DNA of 64,000 nucleotides from Gp6-AA40 sp963818645 (GCA_963818645.1 CAWFTF010000011.1:1-64000); one strand, 5' to 3'; counted from the first letter of the stretch, positions 1 through 8,601 are shown. Notes: generated by a model not told the origin, from the sequence alone. Numbers and translations: made by a program.

Positions 1-1
1 C

Positions 2-670
2 TTTCGATTTCACGACTGCCTGACCGCACGCGAGCTGCTGCGCTTCCACGGGCGGCTCTATGGGCTCTCGGGTTCCGACCTCGACATGCGCATCGATCGA
101 CTGCTTGCCAGAGTCGATCTGCTGGAAGCCGCCGATCGGCCGGTGCGTGGCTACAGCAAAGGCATGTTGCAACGCACGGGGCTGGCGCAGGCGCTTCTCA
201 ACGATCCCGTGCTGGTATTCCTCGACGAGCCGACGTCCGGGCTCGACCCGCTGGGCCGCCTTCTCGTCCGCGACATCATTTCCGAGCTGCGCGATCGCGG
301 CACGACGGTGTTTCTCAACTCGCATCTGCTGGGTGAAGTCGAGGCGACGTGCGACCGCGTGGCCTTCGTCAAGCAGGGAAGAACGATTCACGAAATGGTG
401 CTCGGCCAGTCGGTGGACTTTATCGACCTCGAGATACGAGTCAGTCCGCTTGATGCATGCTTGCTCGAAGGGCTGTCGGCATTTGGCAGTGCGATCAGTC
501 AATCGACTGCTGACATCGTCCGGATGCGCGTCGAATCGGAAGCGACACTGCCGGCGTTGACGCGCTGGCTGGTCGAGCGTGGCGCAAACGTCTACGGTCT
601 CCAGCCTCGACGGAAGTCACTCGAGGAGTGGTTCGTCGAGGTCATGGGCGAAGACCAGAGGCCAGGCTAG
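2..670 (+). CDS. ABC transporter ATP-binding protein, 5' end cut by window
   Basis: ATPase subunit of an ABC exporter that energises transport through the membrane subunit encoded immediately downstream. The reading frame is open from base 2, so the N-terminus with Walker A lies outside the window. Visible are the ABC signature YSKGMLQRTGLAQAL, Walker B LVFLDEP followed by TSGLDP (D-loop), and the switch histidine in LNSHLL. The remaining part is about 222 residues. The TAG stop is followed directly by the ATG of the permease at 671, so the two are translationally coupled. The C-terminal 100 residues form an accessory domain of unknown role. Substrate cannot be told from sequence; natA/ccmA-like families share this layout. 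Confidence 0.9.
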   Translation, partial: FRFHDCLTARELLRFHGRLYGLSGSDLDMRIDRLLARVDLLEAADRPVRGYSKGMLQRTGLAQALLNDPVLVFLDEPTSGLDPLGRLLVRDIISELRDRGTTVFLNSHLLGEVEATCDRVAFVKQGRTIHEMVLGQSVDFIDLEIRVSPLDACLLEGLSAFGSAISQSTADIVRMRVESEATLPALTRWLVERGANVYGLQPRRKSLEEWFVEVMGEDQRPG

Positions 671-1505
671 ATGCAATCCATTCTTGCCATGGCGCATCTC
701 ACGCTCTACGAAGCGCGTCGTCGTCGCATCGTGACGGCAGCGGTCGTATGCGCCGCGGCATTCCTTGCGGTGTACGCCGCAGGTTTGTTTTTCATCCATC
801 GCGAGCAGCTGAAAGAGGGCAGGCCACTCTTTCAGCAGCAGGCAACGATGTCCGTGTTGACGATCGTCGGGCTCTACGCGGCCAACTTTCTCTCAGTGCT
901 CTTTGCGGTGTTGCTGCCGGTTGACACGCTGTCAGGTGAGATCGATTCAGGCGTGATGCAGACCGTGGCCTCGAAGCCGATTCGGCGCGCCGATGTCGTG
1001 ATCGGAAAGTGGCTCGGTCATGCGGTCATCGTCATGGGTTACGTGCTCGTCCTCACGTTGGGCGTGATGATCGTGGTCCGACTGATCGCAGGGACGGTCG
1101 CTGTGCGACCGCTCGAAGGGCTTCCGCTGATGCTCCTCGAGATCGTGCTGCTCATGACGGTGTCGATCGCCGGCGGCACGCGGCTCAGCACGGTGACGAA
1201 CGGCGTGATGGCGCTCGGCTTCTACGGCATCGCGTTCGTCGGCGGCTGGATCGAGCAGATTGGTGGATTCGCCGGTAGCCAGGCCGCCAGAGACGGTCGG
1301 CATCGTGGCCAGCCTGATCAGCCCTGCCGATGCGTTGTGGCGTCTGGCGTCCTATCAAGTGCAGCCGGACAGTCTGCGTAATTTCGGCGCTGCGGTGTTC
1401 GCGACGTCCTCGGTGCCGACGACGCTGATGGTGTGGTGGGCGGCGGGCTTTACCGTCGTTACGCTGATTTTCGCCGTGCGCTCGTTTTCGACGCGGCAGC
1501 TCTAG
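671..1505 (+). CDS. ABC transporter permease (ABC-2 type), broken by an apparent +1 frameshift
   Basis: Membrane subunit of the exporter whose ATPase precedes it without a gap. The first part (671 to about 1290) has hydrophobic segments around residues 20-40, 60-80, 115-140 and 155-175, and a typical VDTLSGEIDSG cytoplasmic motif. After GFYGIAFVGGWIEQIGGFAG the frame turns to nonsense, while the next frame continues with ETVGIVASLISPADALW and a final membrane helix (VWWAAGFTVVTLIF) to the stop at 1503-1505. Dropping one base between about 1262 and 1300 restores a 277-residue protein, so I treat it as one gene. The end overlaps the convergent HxlR gene by 47 bases. Whether the indel is real or a sequence error cannot be decided here. 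Confidence 0.75.
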
Positions 1506-1848
1506 GCGCGTCCGTCTCGATCCACTTCTTCGCCCAGTCACCAATCGCATCGACTGCGGCGGCGAGCTCGCGCCCCTTCTTGGTGAGGGCGTACTCGACG
1601 CGCACGGGCGACTCTGGAATCACGGTCCGCTCGACAATGCCTTCCTGCTCGAGCTCGAAGAGCCGCTCGCTGAGCATCCGGTCGGTGATGTCGTGGATCT
1701 CCTTGCGCAAGGTGGCGAAGCGACAGCGGGGCGACTCCATCAGGACGAAGATGATGGCGCCGGTCCATCGCCGGCCGATGAGCTCGCTGGCGCGATGGAA
1801 CTTCGAGCACAGCGGACGGGGGTGTGCCGCTCGTTCCTTCATATCCAC
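1459..1848 (-). CDS. HxlR-family winged-helix transcriptional regulator
   Basis: A 129-residue protein with the HxlR layout: a Cys-containing start of the first helix (PLCSKFHRASELIGRRWT, conserved as CP...LIGGKW in the family), then FATLRKEIHDITDRMLSERLFELEQEG as recognition helix region, and RVEYALTKKGREL as the beta-wing. The family often senses electrophiles or redox stress through that cysteine and controls a divergent oxidoreductase. Here the divergent gene is an Old Yellow Enzyme at 1926, a classic target, with an inverted repeat between them. The C-terminus is basic and low complexity. Regulation of the neighbour is inference from this arrangement. Confidence 0.88.
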   Translation of the reverse strand: MDMKERAAHPRPLCSKFHRASELIGRRWTGAIIFVLMESPRCRFATLRKEIHDITDRMLSERLFELEQEGIVERTVIPESPVRVEYALTKKGRELAAAVDAIGDWAKKWIETDAPRAAASKTSARRKSA

Positions 1849-1881
1849 ACCTAGGATACCACTGTAAATTCCGAATCACAA

Positions 1882-1893
1882 TCAACTGGTTGA
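1882..1893. promoter_or_regulatory. Inverted repeat TCAAC-N2-GTTGA, candidate HxlR operator
   Basis: The sequence TCAACTGGTTGA has 5-base arms that are exact reverse complements around a 2-base centre. It lies in the 77-bp gap between the divergent hxlR-like and Old Yellow Enzyme genes and overlaps the -35 box of the latter. Position and symmetry suit a repressor or activator dimer; binding by the adjacent regulator is inferred. Confidence 0.5.
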
Positions 1894-1919
1894 CGTACAT
1901 TAGATATAGAAAGTATAGT
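1890..1919 (+). promoter_or_regulatory. Candidate sigma-70 promoter of the Old Yellow Enzyme gene
   Basis: TTGACG at 1890-1895 and TATAGT at 1914-1919 are separated by 18 bases in an AT-rich island that contrasts with the GC-rich surroundings. Transcription would start about 7 bases after the -10 box, i.e. at or next to the ATG at 1926. There is no clear Shine-Dalgarno sequence, so a leaderless transcript is possible. Confidence 0.5.
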
Positions 1920-1925
1920 TAGTTC

Positions 1926-3014
1926 ATGAACGTCTACTCTGACTATCGACTTGGTGAGCTCAGTCTTCCGAATCGCTTCGTGATGTCGCCGATGACGCGC
2001 AGCCGGGCGCTCGCCGGCAACGTCCCCAACCCGCTTGCCGCGATCTACTACGCGCAGCGGGCCACCGCCGGTCTCTTGATCACGGAAGGGACGCAGGTCA
2101 GCCCGCAAGGCGTCGGCTACATTCGAACGCCCGGCATACATTCAGCGGAACAGGTGGCCGGCTGGACGGTCGTGACCGATGCCGTGCACAAGGCCGGCGG
2201 GCGGATCTTCGCGCAACTCTGGCACGTCGGTCGCGTGTCGCATCCCGACTTCCACGGCGGCGCACTGCCTGTCGGCCCTTCCGCAATCGCGGCGGTGGGC
2301 GAGGCCTACACCGTCAACGGACGACAGAAGCTCGAAGCGCCGCGCGCGCTGACGCTCGCCGAACTGCCTGACGTGATCGAACAGTTCCGCCGTGCGGCTG
2401 TGAACGCGAAGGACGCGGGATTCGACGGCGTCGAGCTTCATGGCGCCAACGGCTACCTGCTCGATCAGTTCCTGCGTGACGGTGCGAATCATCGGACCGA
2501 CGCCTACGGAGGCAGCATCGAGAATCGCGCGCGGCTGGCGCTCGAGGCCACAGATGCCGTCATCGGCGTGTGGGGATCGTCACGCGTCGGCTACAAGATC
2601 TCGCCGTACTTCGCCAACCTGGGAATGTCGGACTCGGCGCCGATCGAGACCTTCTCGTATCTCGCGAAGGAGCTCGGATCGAGACGCATCGCGTACCTGC
2701 ACATTGCTGAAGCCGTCGCAGGACCGGCTGTCGCACCTGCTGGAACGCTGCGTGCCACGCCGATTCTTCGTCGTCTCTTCGGAGGACCGGTGATCGCGAA
2801 CGGCGGTTACAACCTCGAGTCGGCGAACGCGGCGATCGCGTCGAACGATGTGGATCTCGTCGCGTTTGGCGTGCCGTTCCTGGCCAACCCGGACCTCACG
2901 GAGCGCTGGAGGCGGGGTGCGCCTCTCAACGCGCCGCAATTCGATCTCTTCTACACCGGTGAAGAACGGGGATACGTCGACTACCCGACGCTCGAGCAGC
3001 AGGTCACGGCTTGA
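1926..3014 (+). CDS. nemA: Old Yellow Enzyme family NADH:flavin oxidoreductase (NemA-like ene-reductase)
   Basis: An FMN-dependent reductase of alpha,beta-unsaturated carbonyls, maleimides or nitro-esters, cytoplasmic. The 362 residues are full length for the family and carry its landmarks: N-terminal NRFVMSPMTRSRA, the substrate-binding LWHVGRVSH motif, and GANGYLLDQFLRDGANHRTDAYGG with IENRARLALE, which is diagnostic. The C-terminal VDLVAFGVPFLANPDL segment binds FMN phosphate. It is divergent from an HxlR regulator with a shared operator-like repeat, suggesting induction by electrophiles. The ATG at 1926 is chosen because homologues begin with the same short lead and the promoter ends just before it. 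The end overlaps the convergent small gene by 11 bases. Confidence 0.93.
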   Translation: MNVYSDYRLGELSLPNRFVMSPMTRSRALAGNVPNPLAAIYYAQRATAGLLITEGTQVSPQGVGYIRTPGIHSAEQVAGWTVVTDAVHKAGGRIFAQLWHVGRVSHPDFHGGALPVGPSAIAAVGEAYTVNGRQKLEAPRALTLAELPDVIEQFRRAAVNAKDAGFDGVELHGANGYLLDQFLRDGANHRTDAYGGSIENRARLALEATDAVIGVWGSSRVGYKISPYFANLGMSDSAPIETFSYLAKELGSRRIAYLHIAEAVAGPAVAPAGTLRATPILRRLFGGPVIANGGYNLESANAAIASNDVDLVAFGVPFLANPDLTERWRRGAPLNAPQFDLFYTGEERGYVDYPTLEQQVTA

Positions 3015-3366
3015 AGGCGCCAGGCGCGACGCCGGGCCGGTTCGCCGGCGGATCGGAGACCGTGCGAATGAGCAGCGGCTCGTTCCCCGACTCAACCGGG
3101 ATCGGACGGTCAGCCTCGATTTTGAACGGCCGCGAGGCGACCACCTCGAGCGGCCGTTCCGATTCGACCCTCACGACCGTCGATCCCATGACGGTCACTG
3201 GAATCAGAGGCTGCTTTCCGGGAGGACCTTCAACACCGCGGATGATGACGGGTGTGGCCTCGGCTCGCTGAGCCAGCACCGGCACGCCGGAGCTGTTGAT
3301 GGCGATCCAACCAAGTTCCAGCGCGATGACGGTCAGGATCAGCTTCGTGTAACGGTCGACGGTCAT
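3004..3366 (-). CDS. Small membrane-anchored or exported protein of unknown function
   Basis: A 120-residue protein beginning MTVDRYTKLILTVIALELGWIAI, i.e. a short charged start and one hydrophobic helix (signal peptide or anchor). The rest is hydrophilic and proline/valine-rich with no family I recognise. The start at 3366 is preferred over an upstream one because GGAGG sits five bases before it and because it then begins 12 bases after the stop of the O-methyltransferase gene. It is the last gene of the minus-strand aldolase/methyltransferase operon. Proteins with the same MTVDRYTK opening seem common in this group of bacteria, but that is recollection and not checked. Confidence 0.7.
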   Translation of the reverse strand: MTVDRYTKLILTVIALELGWIAINSSGVPVLAQRAEATPVIIRGVEGPPGKQPLIPVTVMGSTVVRVESERPLEVVASRPFKIEADRPIPVESGNEPLLIRTVSDPPANRPGVAPGAFKP

Positions 3367-3377
3367 GATGGCCTCCA

Positions 3378-4418
3378 CTACCTTCGTTGAGCGATGCGCG
3401 CTTCGATCACGCACAGTGGCGATTCGGTAGGCACGATACGCGCCAGCTCGAAACCGGCGAGTTCGAAGAGCGACGCAAACTCCTCGGCCGTGCGCTCGCG
3501 GCCACCAGGCATTAATAGCATCTCGAGGTCGACGAGCTTGCCGAAGTCGGGCTGGTTGCCCGGGGGGATCACCGCCTCGAGCAGGATGACTCTGCCGTCG
3601 CGTCGCCCCTCGAACGCCTTCCTGATGTTCTTCAGGATCGGAGTCGCCCGCTCGTCATCCCAGTCGTGAATGATGTTCTTCATGATGTAGGCGTCACCAC
3701 CCGGTGGTACAGCCTCGAAGAAATCACCCCACGCTGTTTCGACGCGGTCCGCCACGCCTGATGCTTCCAGGAGTGGCGGTGCGCCTGCGATCACGTGCTC
3801 GAGATCGAAAAGGACACCACGCATCGACGGATACTGGCGCAGGACGGACGACAACACGTGACCATGTCCGCCAGCGACATCGACGAGCGTTTCAATCCCA
3901 CTGAAGTCGTACGCTTTGAGCGCTGCCGCAACGGTCGGCCCGCTCCACGATGTCATCGCGTTGTTGAAGACGGAAGAGAGCTTTGGTTCGTGCGCGAAGT
4001 ACTCGAACACCGGCATGCCCGTGACCTTCTCGGCTGCTGGCTGTCCGGTTTTCACTGAATGCAGCGTCTCGGCATAGACGCGGAAGTGAAACGGGTCCGT
4101 CATCCACAGCCCGAGATCGTGCAGCGATGCCGCCCCCTTCTTGAGCATGCTGGCCGGCAGATTCAGCGCGAACGTTCGTGACCCGCGCTCCTCGAAGATG
4201 CCCGTGCTCGCGAGAGCCCGCAGCACACGGTACAAGCTGTCCTCGTGAACGCCTGCGTCTTTGGCGAGGTCAGCAGTCGACCTCGGACCATCGGCGAGCC
4301 TGTCAGCGATCCCGAGTTCGAGGGCAACGTTCAGCGCCGCCGACACGACGTAACCAAGCGTGGCCTGGATGAGGAGTTGCATGGCTGCGCCTTCCGACTT
4401 CTTGTCCTCTGGTGTCAC
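3378..4418 (-). CDS. SAM-dependent O-methyltransferase (plant-type, acetylserotonin/hydroxyneurosporene family)
   Basis: A 346-residue cytosolic methyltransferase with an N-terminal winged-helix dimerisation domain (residues about 15-100, with DRLADGPRSTADLAKDAGVHEDSLYRVLRAL) and a C-terminal Rossmann domain. SAM-binding motif I reads LVDVAGGHGHVLSS; the acidic residue follows in VLFDLEHV; MKNIIHDWDDE contains the His-Asp pair used for methyl transfer in this family. Its start lies directly after the stop of the aldolase gene, so both are one transcript. Acceptor substrate is unknown; related enzymes act on phenolics, carotenoid alcohols or antibiotic intermediates. Confidence 0.88.
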   Translation of the reverse strand: MTPEDKKSEGAAMQLLIQATLGYVVSAALNVALELGIADRLADGPRSTADLAKDAGVHEDSLYRVLRALASTGIFEERGSRTFALNLPASMLKKGAASLHDLGLWMTDPFHFRVYAETLHSVKTGQPAAEKVTGMPVFEYFAHEPKLSSVFNNAMTSWSGPTVAAALKAYDFSGIETLVDVAGGHGHVLSSVLRQYPSMRGVLFDLEHVIAGAPPLLEASGVADRVETAWGDFFEAVPPGGDAYIMKNIIHDWDDERATPILKNIRKAFEGRRDGRVILLEAVIPPGNQPDFGKLVDLEMLLMPGGRERTAEEFASLFELAGFELARIVPTESPLCVIEARIAQRR

Positions 4419-4419
4419 G

Positions 4420-5196
4420 TCAGGGTGCCTCCACTGTTGTGTGCTGAATTGAGCGAACAGCCGTCAGCAGCGCCGAAGAGGCAGTGGCCAGCAGAACGGT
4501 GTCCACGCCTGCGACGATCATCGTGAAGCCCTGCTCGATGTACGGCTTCACGGCGTCTGCGGAGAGGCCGAAGATTCCGATCGGAAGGTTCGCGCCACGG
4601 CACGCCATCCTCACGCGCGCGATCGCATCGCGCACCTCGGGATGATCGACTGCGCCTGGACGACCGAGGCTTGCCGACAGATCATACGGACCGATCAGCA
4701 CGCCGTCGACGCCGTCGACGCGCACGATCTCCTCGATCTGCGCGACGGCATCGCGATGTTCGGCCTGAACAATGACGGCGGTGTCGTCATTGGCGGCTTG
4801 CATATATTCTCGAACGCGCAGGCCGTAGCGGTGGGCGCGGGCGATGCCAAGTCCGCGTTGACCTGCTGGCGCGTACTTCGCCGCCTGCACGATCCGTTGC
4901 GCGTGCTCGACAGAGTTCACTTGCGGCGCAATGATGCCGGCCGCGCCGATGTCGAGCGCGCGTTTGACGTGCATCTCGTCGCTCGCAGACAGGCGGACGA
5001 CGCACGGGGTGGGCGCCGCGGCCTGCATCAGCGCCTGCATCTGTGCGGTATCAAGCGGCGAATGTTCGGCGTCGATGAACAGCCAGTCGAAGCCTACCTC
5101 GGCGAGGAGCTCGACCGCGGCAGGTGAATTCAGTGTGACGAGCGGCGCCACCAACCGCTCCCCGGATCGTAATCGTCTGCGAAAAGACGAAGGCAT
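4420..5196 (-). CDS. HpcH/HpaI-type class II aldolase/citrate-lyase family protein
   Basis: A metal-dependent pyruvate aldolase of the HpcH/HpaI fold, which splits 4-hydroxy-2-oxo acids such as the dihydroxyheptenedioate of aromatic degradation. Visible are FIDAEHSPLD (metal and catalytic His region), RLSASDEMHVKRALDIGAAGIIAPQV (pyruvate-binding Arg and the G-A-GII-P motif), GIARAHRYG and VDGVLIGPYDLSASLG. Length from the chosen ATG at 5196 is 258 residues, typical; a longer start at 5253 would add an unlike, Arg-rich lead. It is the first gene of the operon with the O-methyltransferase. No aromatic-degradation genes are nearby, so the true substrate is open. Confidence 0.88.
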   Translation of the reverse strand: MPSSFRRRLRSGERLVAPLVTLNSPAAVELLAEVGFDWLFIDAEHSPLDTAQMQALMQAAAPTPCVVRLSASDEMHVKRALDIGAAGIIAPQVNSVEHAQRIVQAAKYAPAGQRGLGIARAHRYGLRVREYMQAANDDTAVIVQAEHRDAVAQIEEIVRVDGVDGVLIGPYDLSASLGRPGAVDHPEVRDAIARVRMACRGANLPIGIFGLSADAVKPYIEQGFTMIVAGVDTVLLATASSALLTAVRSIQHTTVEAP

Positions 5197-5261
5197 CCGA
5201 GGAATCGTACCACCACTTACAATGGATCTTTCGCGACGATGGTCGCGTCTCAAGGGATCAG

Positions 5262-7616
5262 GTGCCAGCGACTCTGACCGGACAGTCCATCCTGCACTAC
5301 AACATCCATGAGCGGCTCGGATCGGGCGGCTCGGGTGAGGTCTACGTCGCTGAAGACACGCGGCTCGGCCGGCAGGTTGCCCTGAAGTTCCTCAACGCCG
5401 ATCGCGAGCGCGACGCCGACAGCCGTGCCAGACTGCTGCGTGAGGCACGCGCCGCGTCGATGTTGCGATCGCCGAACATCGCCGTGACGTACGAGTTCGT
5501 CGAGCATGGCGACTTGCTCTTCATCGCGATGGAGTACGTCGAAGGTGAAGTGCTGTCGGAACGGATCGCACGTGGTCCTGTTCCGATTGCGGAGTCGGTC
5601 GACATCGCCGCCCAGGTTGCGGATGCACTCGACGAGGCGCACAGCCGGAGTATCGTCCATCGCGACATCAAGAGCGGCAATCTCATACAGACGCGGCGCG
5701 GTCTCGTGAAGGTCCTCGACTTCGGCCTCGCCAAGATCGAGATTCCGCAGTCGACGGAAACGGTCTTGCGCTCGACGCCAGAGTTGCTCGTGACATCACC
5801 AGGCATGGTGCTCGGCACGATCGCCTACATGGCGCCCGAGCAGTTGCGCGCGGACGTCGTCGATCATCGCGTCGATCTCTTCGCCCTCGGTGTTGTGCTG
5901 TACGAGCTGCTGACGGCGCGGCTGCCGTTTCGAGGCAATACGCTCGCCGACACCTTCGATCGAATCTTTCATCAGGAGCCAGAGCCGATCTCCCGCTTTG
6001 TTCCCACCGTGCCCGTGGAGCTCGAGCGGATCGTCCGCAAAGCGCTCGAGAAATCTGCGGGCGACCGCTATCAGTCGGCGCGGGAGCTGCATATCGACCT
6101 GCGTCAGATTGCGCGCCGGCTCGAGACCAACGAGACGACCAGGGGCATGCGCGCACCGAAGGTCGAGGCAGGGCAGCGCAGCATCGCCGTGCTGACGTTC
6201 ACGAACGTGACCCGCGATGCCGCCGACGATTGGATCGGCACCGGCATCGCCGAGACGGTCACGGCCGATCTCAAGAACGTGCAGAACCTCGCGGTCATCG
6301 GCCGTGGTCAGATCTCCGAGCTCCTGAACTCGATGCGTCCGTCGGAGAGCGCGAGCGATCAGTTGCCGATCGAAATCGGCAGGCGGCTCGGTGCGTGGTG
6401 GGTGCTGTCCGGCGCGTATCAGCGTCAAGGCGATCGTATCCGCGTCACCGTGCAACTCACAGAAGTGCTGACCGGCAGGTTGATCCGCACGGTGAAAGTG
6501 GACGGCCGGGTTGACGAGATCTTCGAGCTCCAGGACCGGATCGTCTTCGACGTGAGTCGCGGTCTCGAGTTGAAGCTCGGGAAGGAAGACGCGGACGCCA
6601 TCGAGCGCGACGAGACGCGATCGGTGGAAGCGTTCGAGGCGTACTCGCGCGGCGTGCTGAACCTGCGGTCCGCGAGCCGTGAGGCGATGGATCGCGCCAT
6701 CAGCCTCTTTGAGCGAGCCATCACGATCGATCCCTCATACGCGACCGCGTGGTCAGCGCTCGGAGGCGCGCTCTACCTGAAGGGTCAGTTCCTGGGGATG
6801 CGGGAATTGGCGCAGAAGGCGATGGAGCATCTCCGTCGTGCGATTGAGCTCCACCCCGGGCTGGCCAATGCGCACGTCTGGCTCGGGAGCGTGCTTCTTC
6901 AGCTCGGCGAGATCGATCAGGGAATCGCCGAGTTGAAGACCGCGCAGGAGCTCGAGCCCGAGAATCCGGACGTGCATCAGACGCTCGCGCGCGCGTTCTG
7001 GCTGTTTCGCGGCATGGTGCCGGAAGGCATCGCTGAATTGCGACGCTCCATCGCGCTCAACCCCGAGGGAGGGTATTCACATCTTCAGCTCTCGATGCTC
7101 GAGGCCTTGAGCGGCAACCTCGACGAGGCTGAAATCGCCGCGCGCCACGCCATTGAGTTGCAGGAGCGCGCCATGTCCGGCACCGAAGGCCTGCTCATCG
7201 TCGGTGCGCATGCGCGCCTTGGGTACGTCCATTACCTGCGCGGCAACTACGATTTGGCTTACGTGGAGTACCGGCGCGAGCTGGAGTACCTGACCAGCAG
7301 CGATCACGCGCTCAGAGAGCGGACGCTGATCGAGCTGCACCAGAAACTCAGCGCCCTTCAGCGTGCGCGTGGCGATCAGGAAGGGGCGGATCGCTTCGGC
7401 GACATGGCGATCGATGCCCATCAGCGACGCATTGCCAATGGAGCCGACGATCCGGCGACGCGCTACTACCTGGCCGCGCTCTACGCGGGGCGCGGCGACC
7501 TCGAACATACGCGCGAGCACCTGGCATTGCCGCTGGCGCGCCTGCCGGAGTTCACGAAGTGGCGTATCGCGCGGGATCGAGAATTCGATCCCGTCAGATC
7601 GCAATTGAACGTCTGA
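5262..7616 (+). CDS. Ser/Thr protein kinase fused to FlgO-like and TPR domains
   Basis: A 784-residue signalling protein. Residues about 10-280 are a Hanks-type kinase: glycine loop LGSGGSGEVYVAE, catalytic Lys in VALKFL, HRDIKSGNL, DFGLAK and APEQ are all intact, so it should be active. Residues about 300-450 (RSIAVLTFTNVTRDAADDWIGTGIAETVTADL) match the FlgO/TolB-N like domain often joined to regulators. About seven TPR repeats follow to the C-terminus. No membrane helix is evident, unlike many PknB-type kinases, so it is probably cytosolic. The start is a GTG at 5262 after an AAGGGA ribosome site. It is divergent from the aldolase operon by 65 bases. Confidence 0.92.
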   Translation: MPATLTGQSILHYNIHERLGSGGSGEVYVAEDTRLGRQVALKFLNADRERDADSRARLLREARAASMLRSPNIAVTYEFVEHGDLLFIAMEYVEGEVLSERIARGPVPIAESVDIAAQVADALDEAHSRSIVHRDIKSGNLIQTRRGLVKVLDFGLAKIEIPQSTETVLRSTPELLVTSPGMVLGTIAYMAPEQLRADVVDHRVDLFALGVVLYELLTARLPFRGNTLADTFDRIFHQEPEPISRFVPTVPVELERIVRKALEKSAGDRYQSARELHIDLRQIARRLETNETTRGMRAPKVEAGQRSIAVLTFTNVTRDAADDWIGTGIAETVTADLKNVQNLAVIGRGQISELLNSMRPSESASDQLPIEIGRRLGAWWVLSGAYQRQGDRIRVTVQLTEVLTGRLIRTVKVDGRVDEIFELQDRIVFDVSRGLELKLGKEDADAIERDETRSVEAFEAYSRGVLNLRSASREAMDRAISLFERAITIDPSYATAWSALGGALYLKGQFLGMRELAQKAMEHLRRAIELHPGLANAHVWLGSVLLQLGEIDQGIAELKTAQELEPENPDVHQTLARAFWLFRGMVPEGIAELRRSIALNPEGGYSHLQLSMLEALSGNLDEAEIAARHAIELQERAMSGTEGLLIVGAHARLGYVHYLRGNYDLAYVEYRRELEYLTSSDHALRERTLIELHQKLSALQRARGDQEGADRFGDMAIDAHQRRIANGADDPATRYYLAALYAGRGDLEHTREHLALPLARLPEFTKWRIARDREFDPVRSQLNV

Positions 7617-7617
7617 C

Positions 7618-7687
7618 TTGAATGCATTCTTGATCCGCGATCTTTGATTTCTCGATTAGTTGTTGATTGTCGAAGATCAGAGAATCG
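7618..7687. repeat. Degenerate heptad array with GAT core
   Basis: The gap between the kinase stop and the methyltransferase stop is filled with units such as GATCCGC, GATCTTT, GATTTCT and TTGATTG spaced about 7 bases with slips. It is one of the window's family of 7-bp intergenic arrays and is more AT-rich than most. Confidence 0.5.
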
Positions 7688-8437
7688 TTAACTGGCGCGT
7701 CGTCCGACGGCGATCAGCGACAATCCGATCGGGGGCGGCAGCAGCCGCTCGAGCGGCAACGCCCACGGGGCAATCAGCGTCTCGAACAACTTCACCTGCG
7801 CGAGGCTGTGCTTCGTGGACTTGCTGATGTGCGCGTTGTACATCCAGCCCGCAAGCCCGATCGGGTTCGTATAGCGAAGGCGAACCAGCTCGAGGCCTGC
7901 AGCTTCGAACGCCGCGCGCAGTGTTCGCTTCGAATAGCGGCGGTAGTGGCCGAGCTCTGCATCGAGCGGACCGTACGCCACCTGCAGCGCAGGTACGAAG
8001 ACGACAACACGGCCGTCCGGGACGAGGATGTGCTTGAACGCAGTGAGGGCGTTCACGTCTTCTTCGATGTGTTCCAGCACGTTGACGAGAAGGACGGACT
8101 CGAACCGGTGGCTCGCGAGCTCCGCGGGTTCGCATTCCTCGAAGTGGCAGGTGCGCAACGTAAAGCGCGGATGGCCGCCCATCGCTTCCTGAATGCGCGT
8201 CGTGCAGTTGGGATTGGGTTCGATCCCGACCACCATCTCGGCGACATCGACCAGACGGCTCGTCATTGTGCCGATCCCCGACCCGACCTCGAGCACCCGT
8301 GAGCCCAGGAACGGACGAACCAGGCCAAAGATGTGGTTCGCATATCGCCGGGCCTCCTGCATCGTCTCCAGGTCATCGGCGGCGTAGCGATCCTGAGTCT
8401 GGCTATATCGGCGGTCGGTATGCGAGACGTCCTGCAT
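7688..8437 (-). CDS. Class I SAM-dependent methyltransferase
   Basis: A 249-residue methyltransferase. Motif I is VLEVGSGIGTMTSRL, the acidic loop VVGIEPNP follows, and VLLVNVLEHIEEDVNAL is the motif typical of UbiE/Methyltransf_11-23 families. The C-terminal 60 residues (GHYRRYSKRTLRAAFEAAGLE...AGWMYNAHI) resemble methyltransferases linked with glycosyltransferase and polysaccharide loci. ATG 8437 (MQDVSHTD) is chosen because the 26 residues upstream come from a heptad array. Acceptor substrate is unknown. Separated from the divergent helicase gene by a 164-bp gap full of repeats. Confidence 0.85.
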   Translation of the reverse strand: MQDVSHTDRRYSQTQDRYAADDLETMQEARRYANHIFGLVRPFLGSRVLEVGSGIGTMTSRLVDVAEMVVGIEPNPNCTTRIQEAMGGHPRFTLRTCHFEECEPAELASHRFESVLLVNVLEHIEEDVNALTAFKHILVPDGRVVVFVPALQVAYGPLDAELGHYRRYSKRTLRAAFEAAGLELVRLRYTNPIGLAGWMYNAHISKSTKHSLAQVKLFETLIAPWALPLERLLPPPIGLSLIAVGRRAS

Positions 8438-8460
8438 GCGTTCTTGCACGGTACCAGACC

Positions 8461-8578
8461 TAACTCCCAACAGCCAACTCCCAAACTCCAACTCCCAACG
8501 AGAACCAACTCCCAACTTCCAAACGTGAACCCGAACCGGAACCTGGAACTTGGAACCCGGAACTTGGAACTGGTGCTG
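8461..8578. repeat. Two heptad arrays (AACTCCC-type and GGAACTT-type) in a divergent promoter gap
   Basis: The first part reads in sevens as AACTCCC, AACAGCC, AACTCCC, AAACTCC, AACTCCC; the second as CCGAACC, GGAACCT, GGAACTT, GGAACCC, GGAACTT, GGAACTG. The array fills almost the whole space between the methyltransferase and the mrfA-like gene, where both promoters must lie. Confidence 0.85.
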
Positions 8579-8601
8579 CTTTCGCCTTATGATCGTCCGT
8601 C

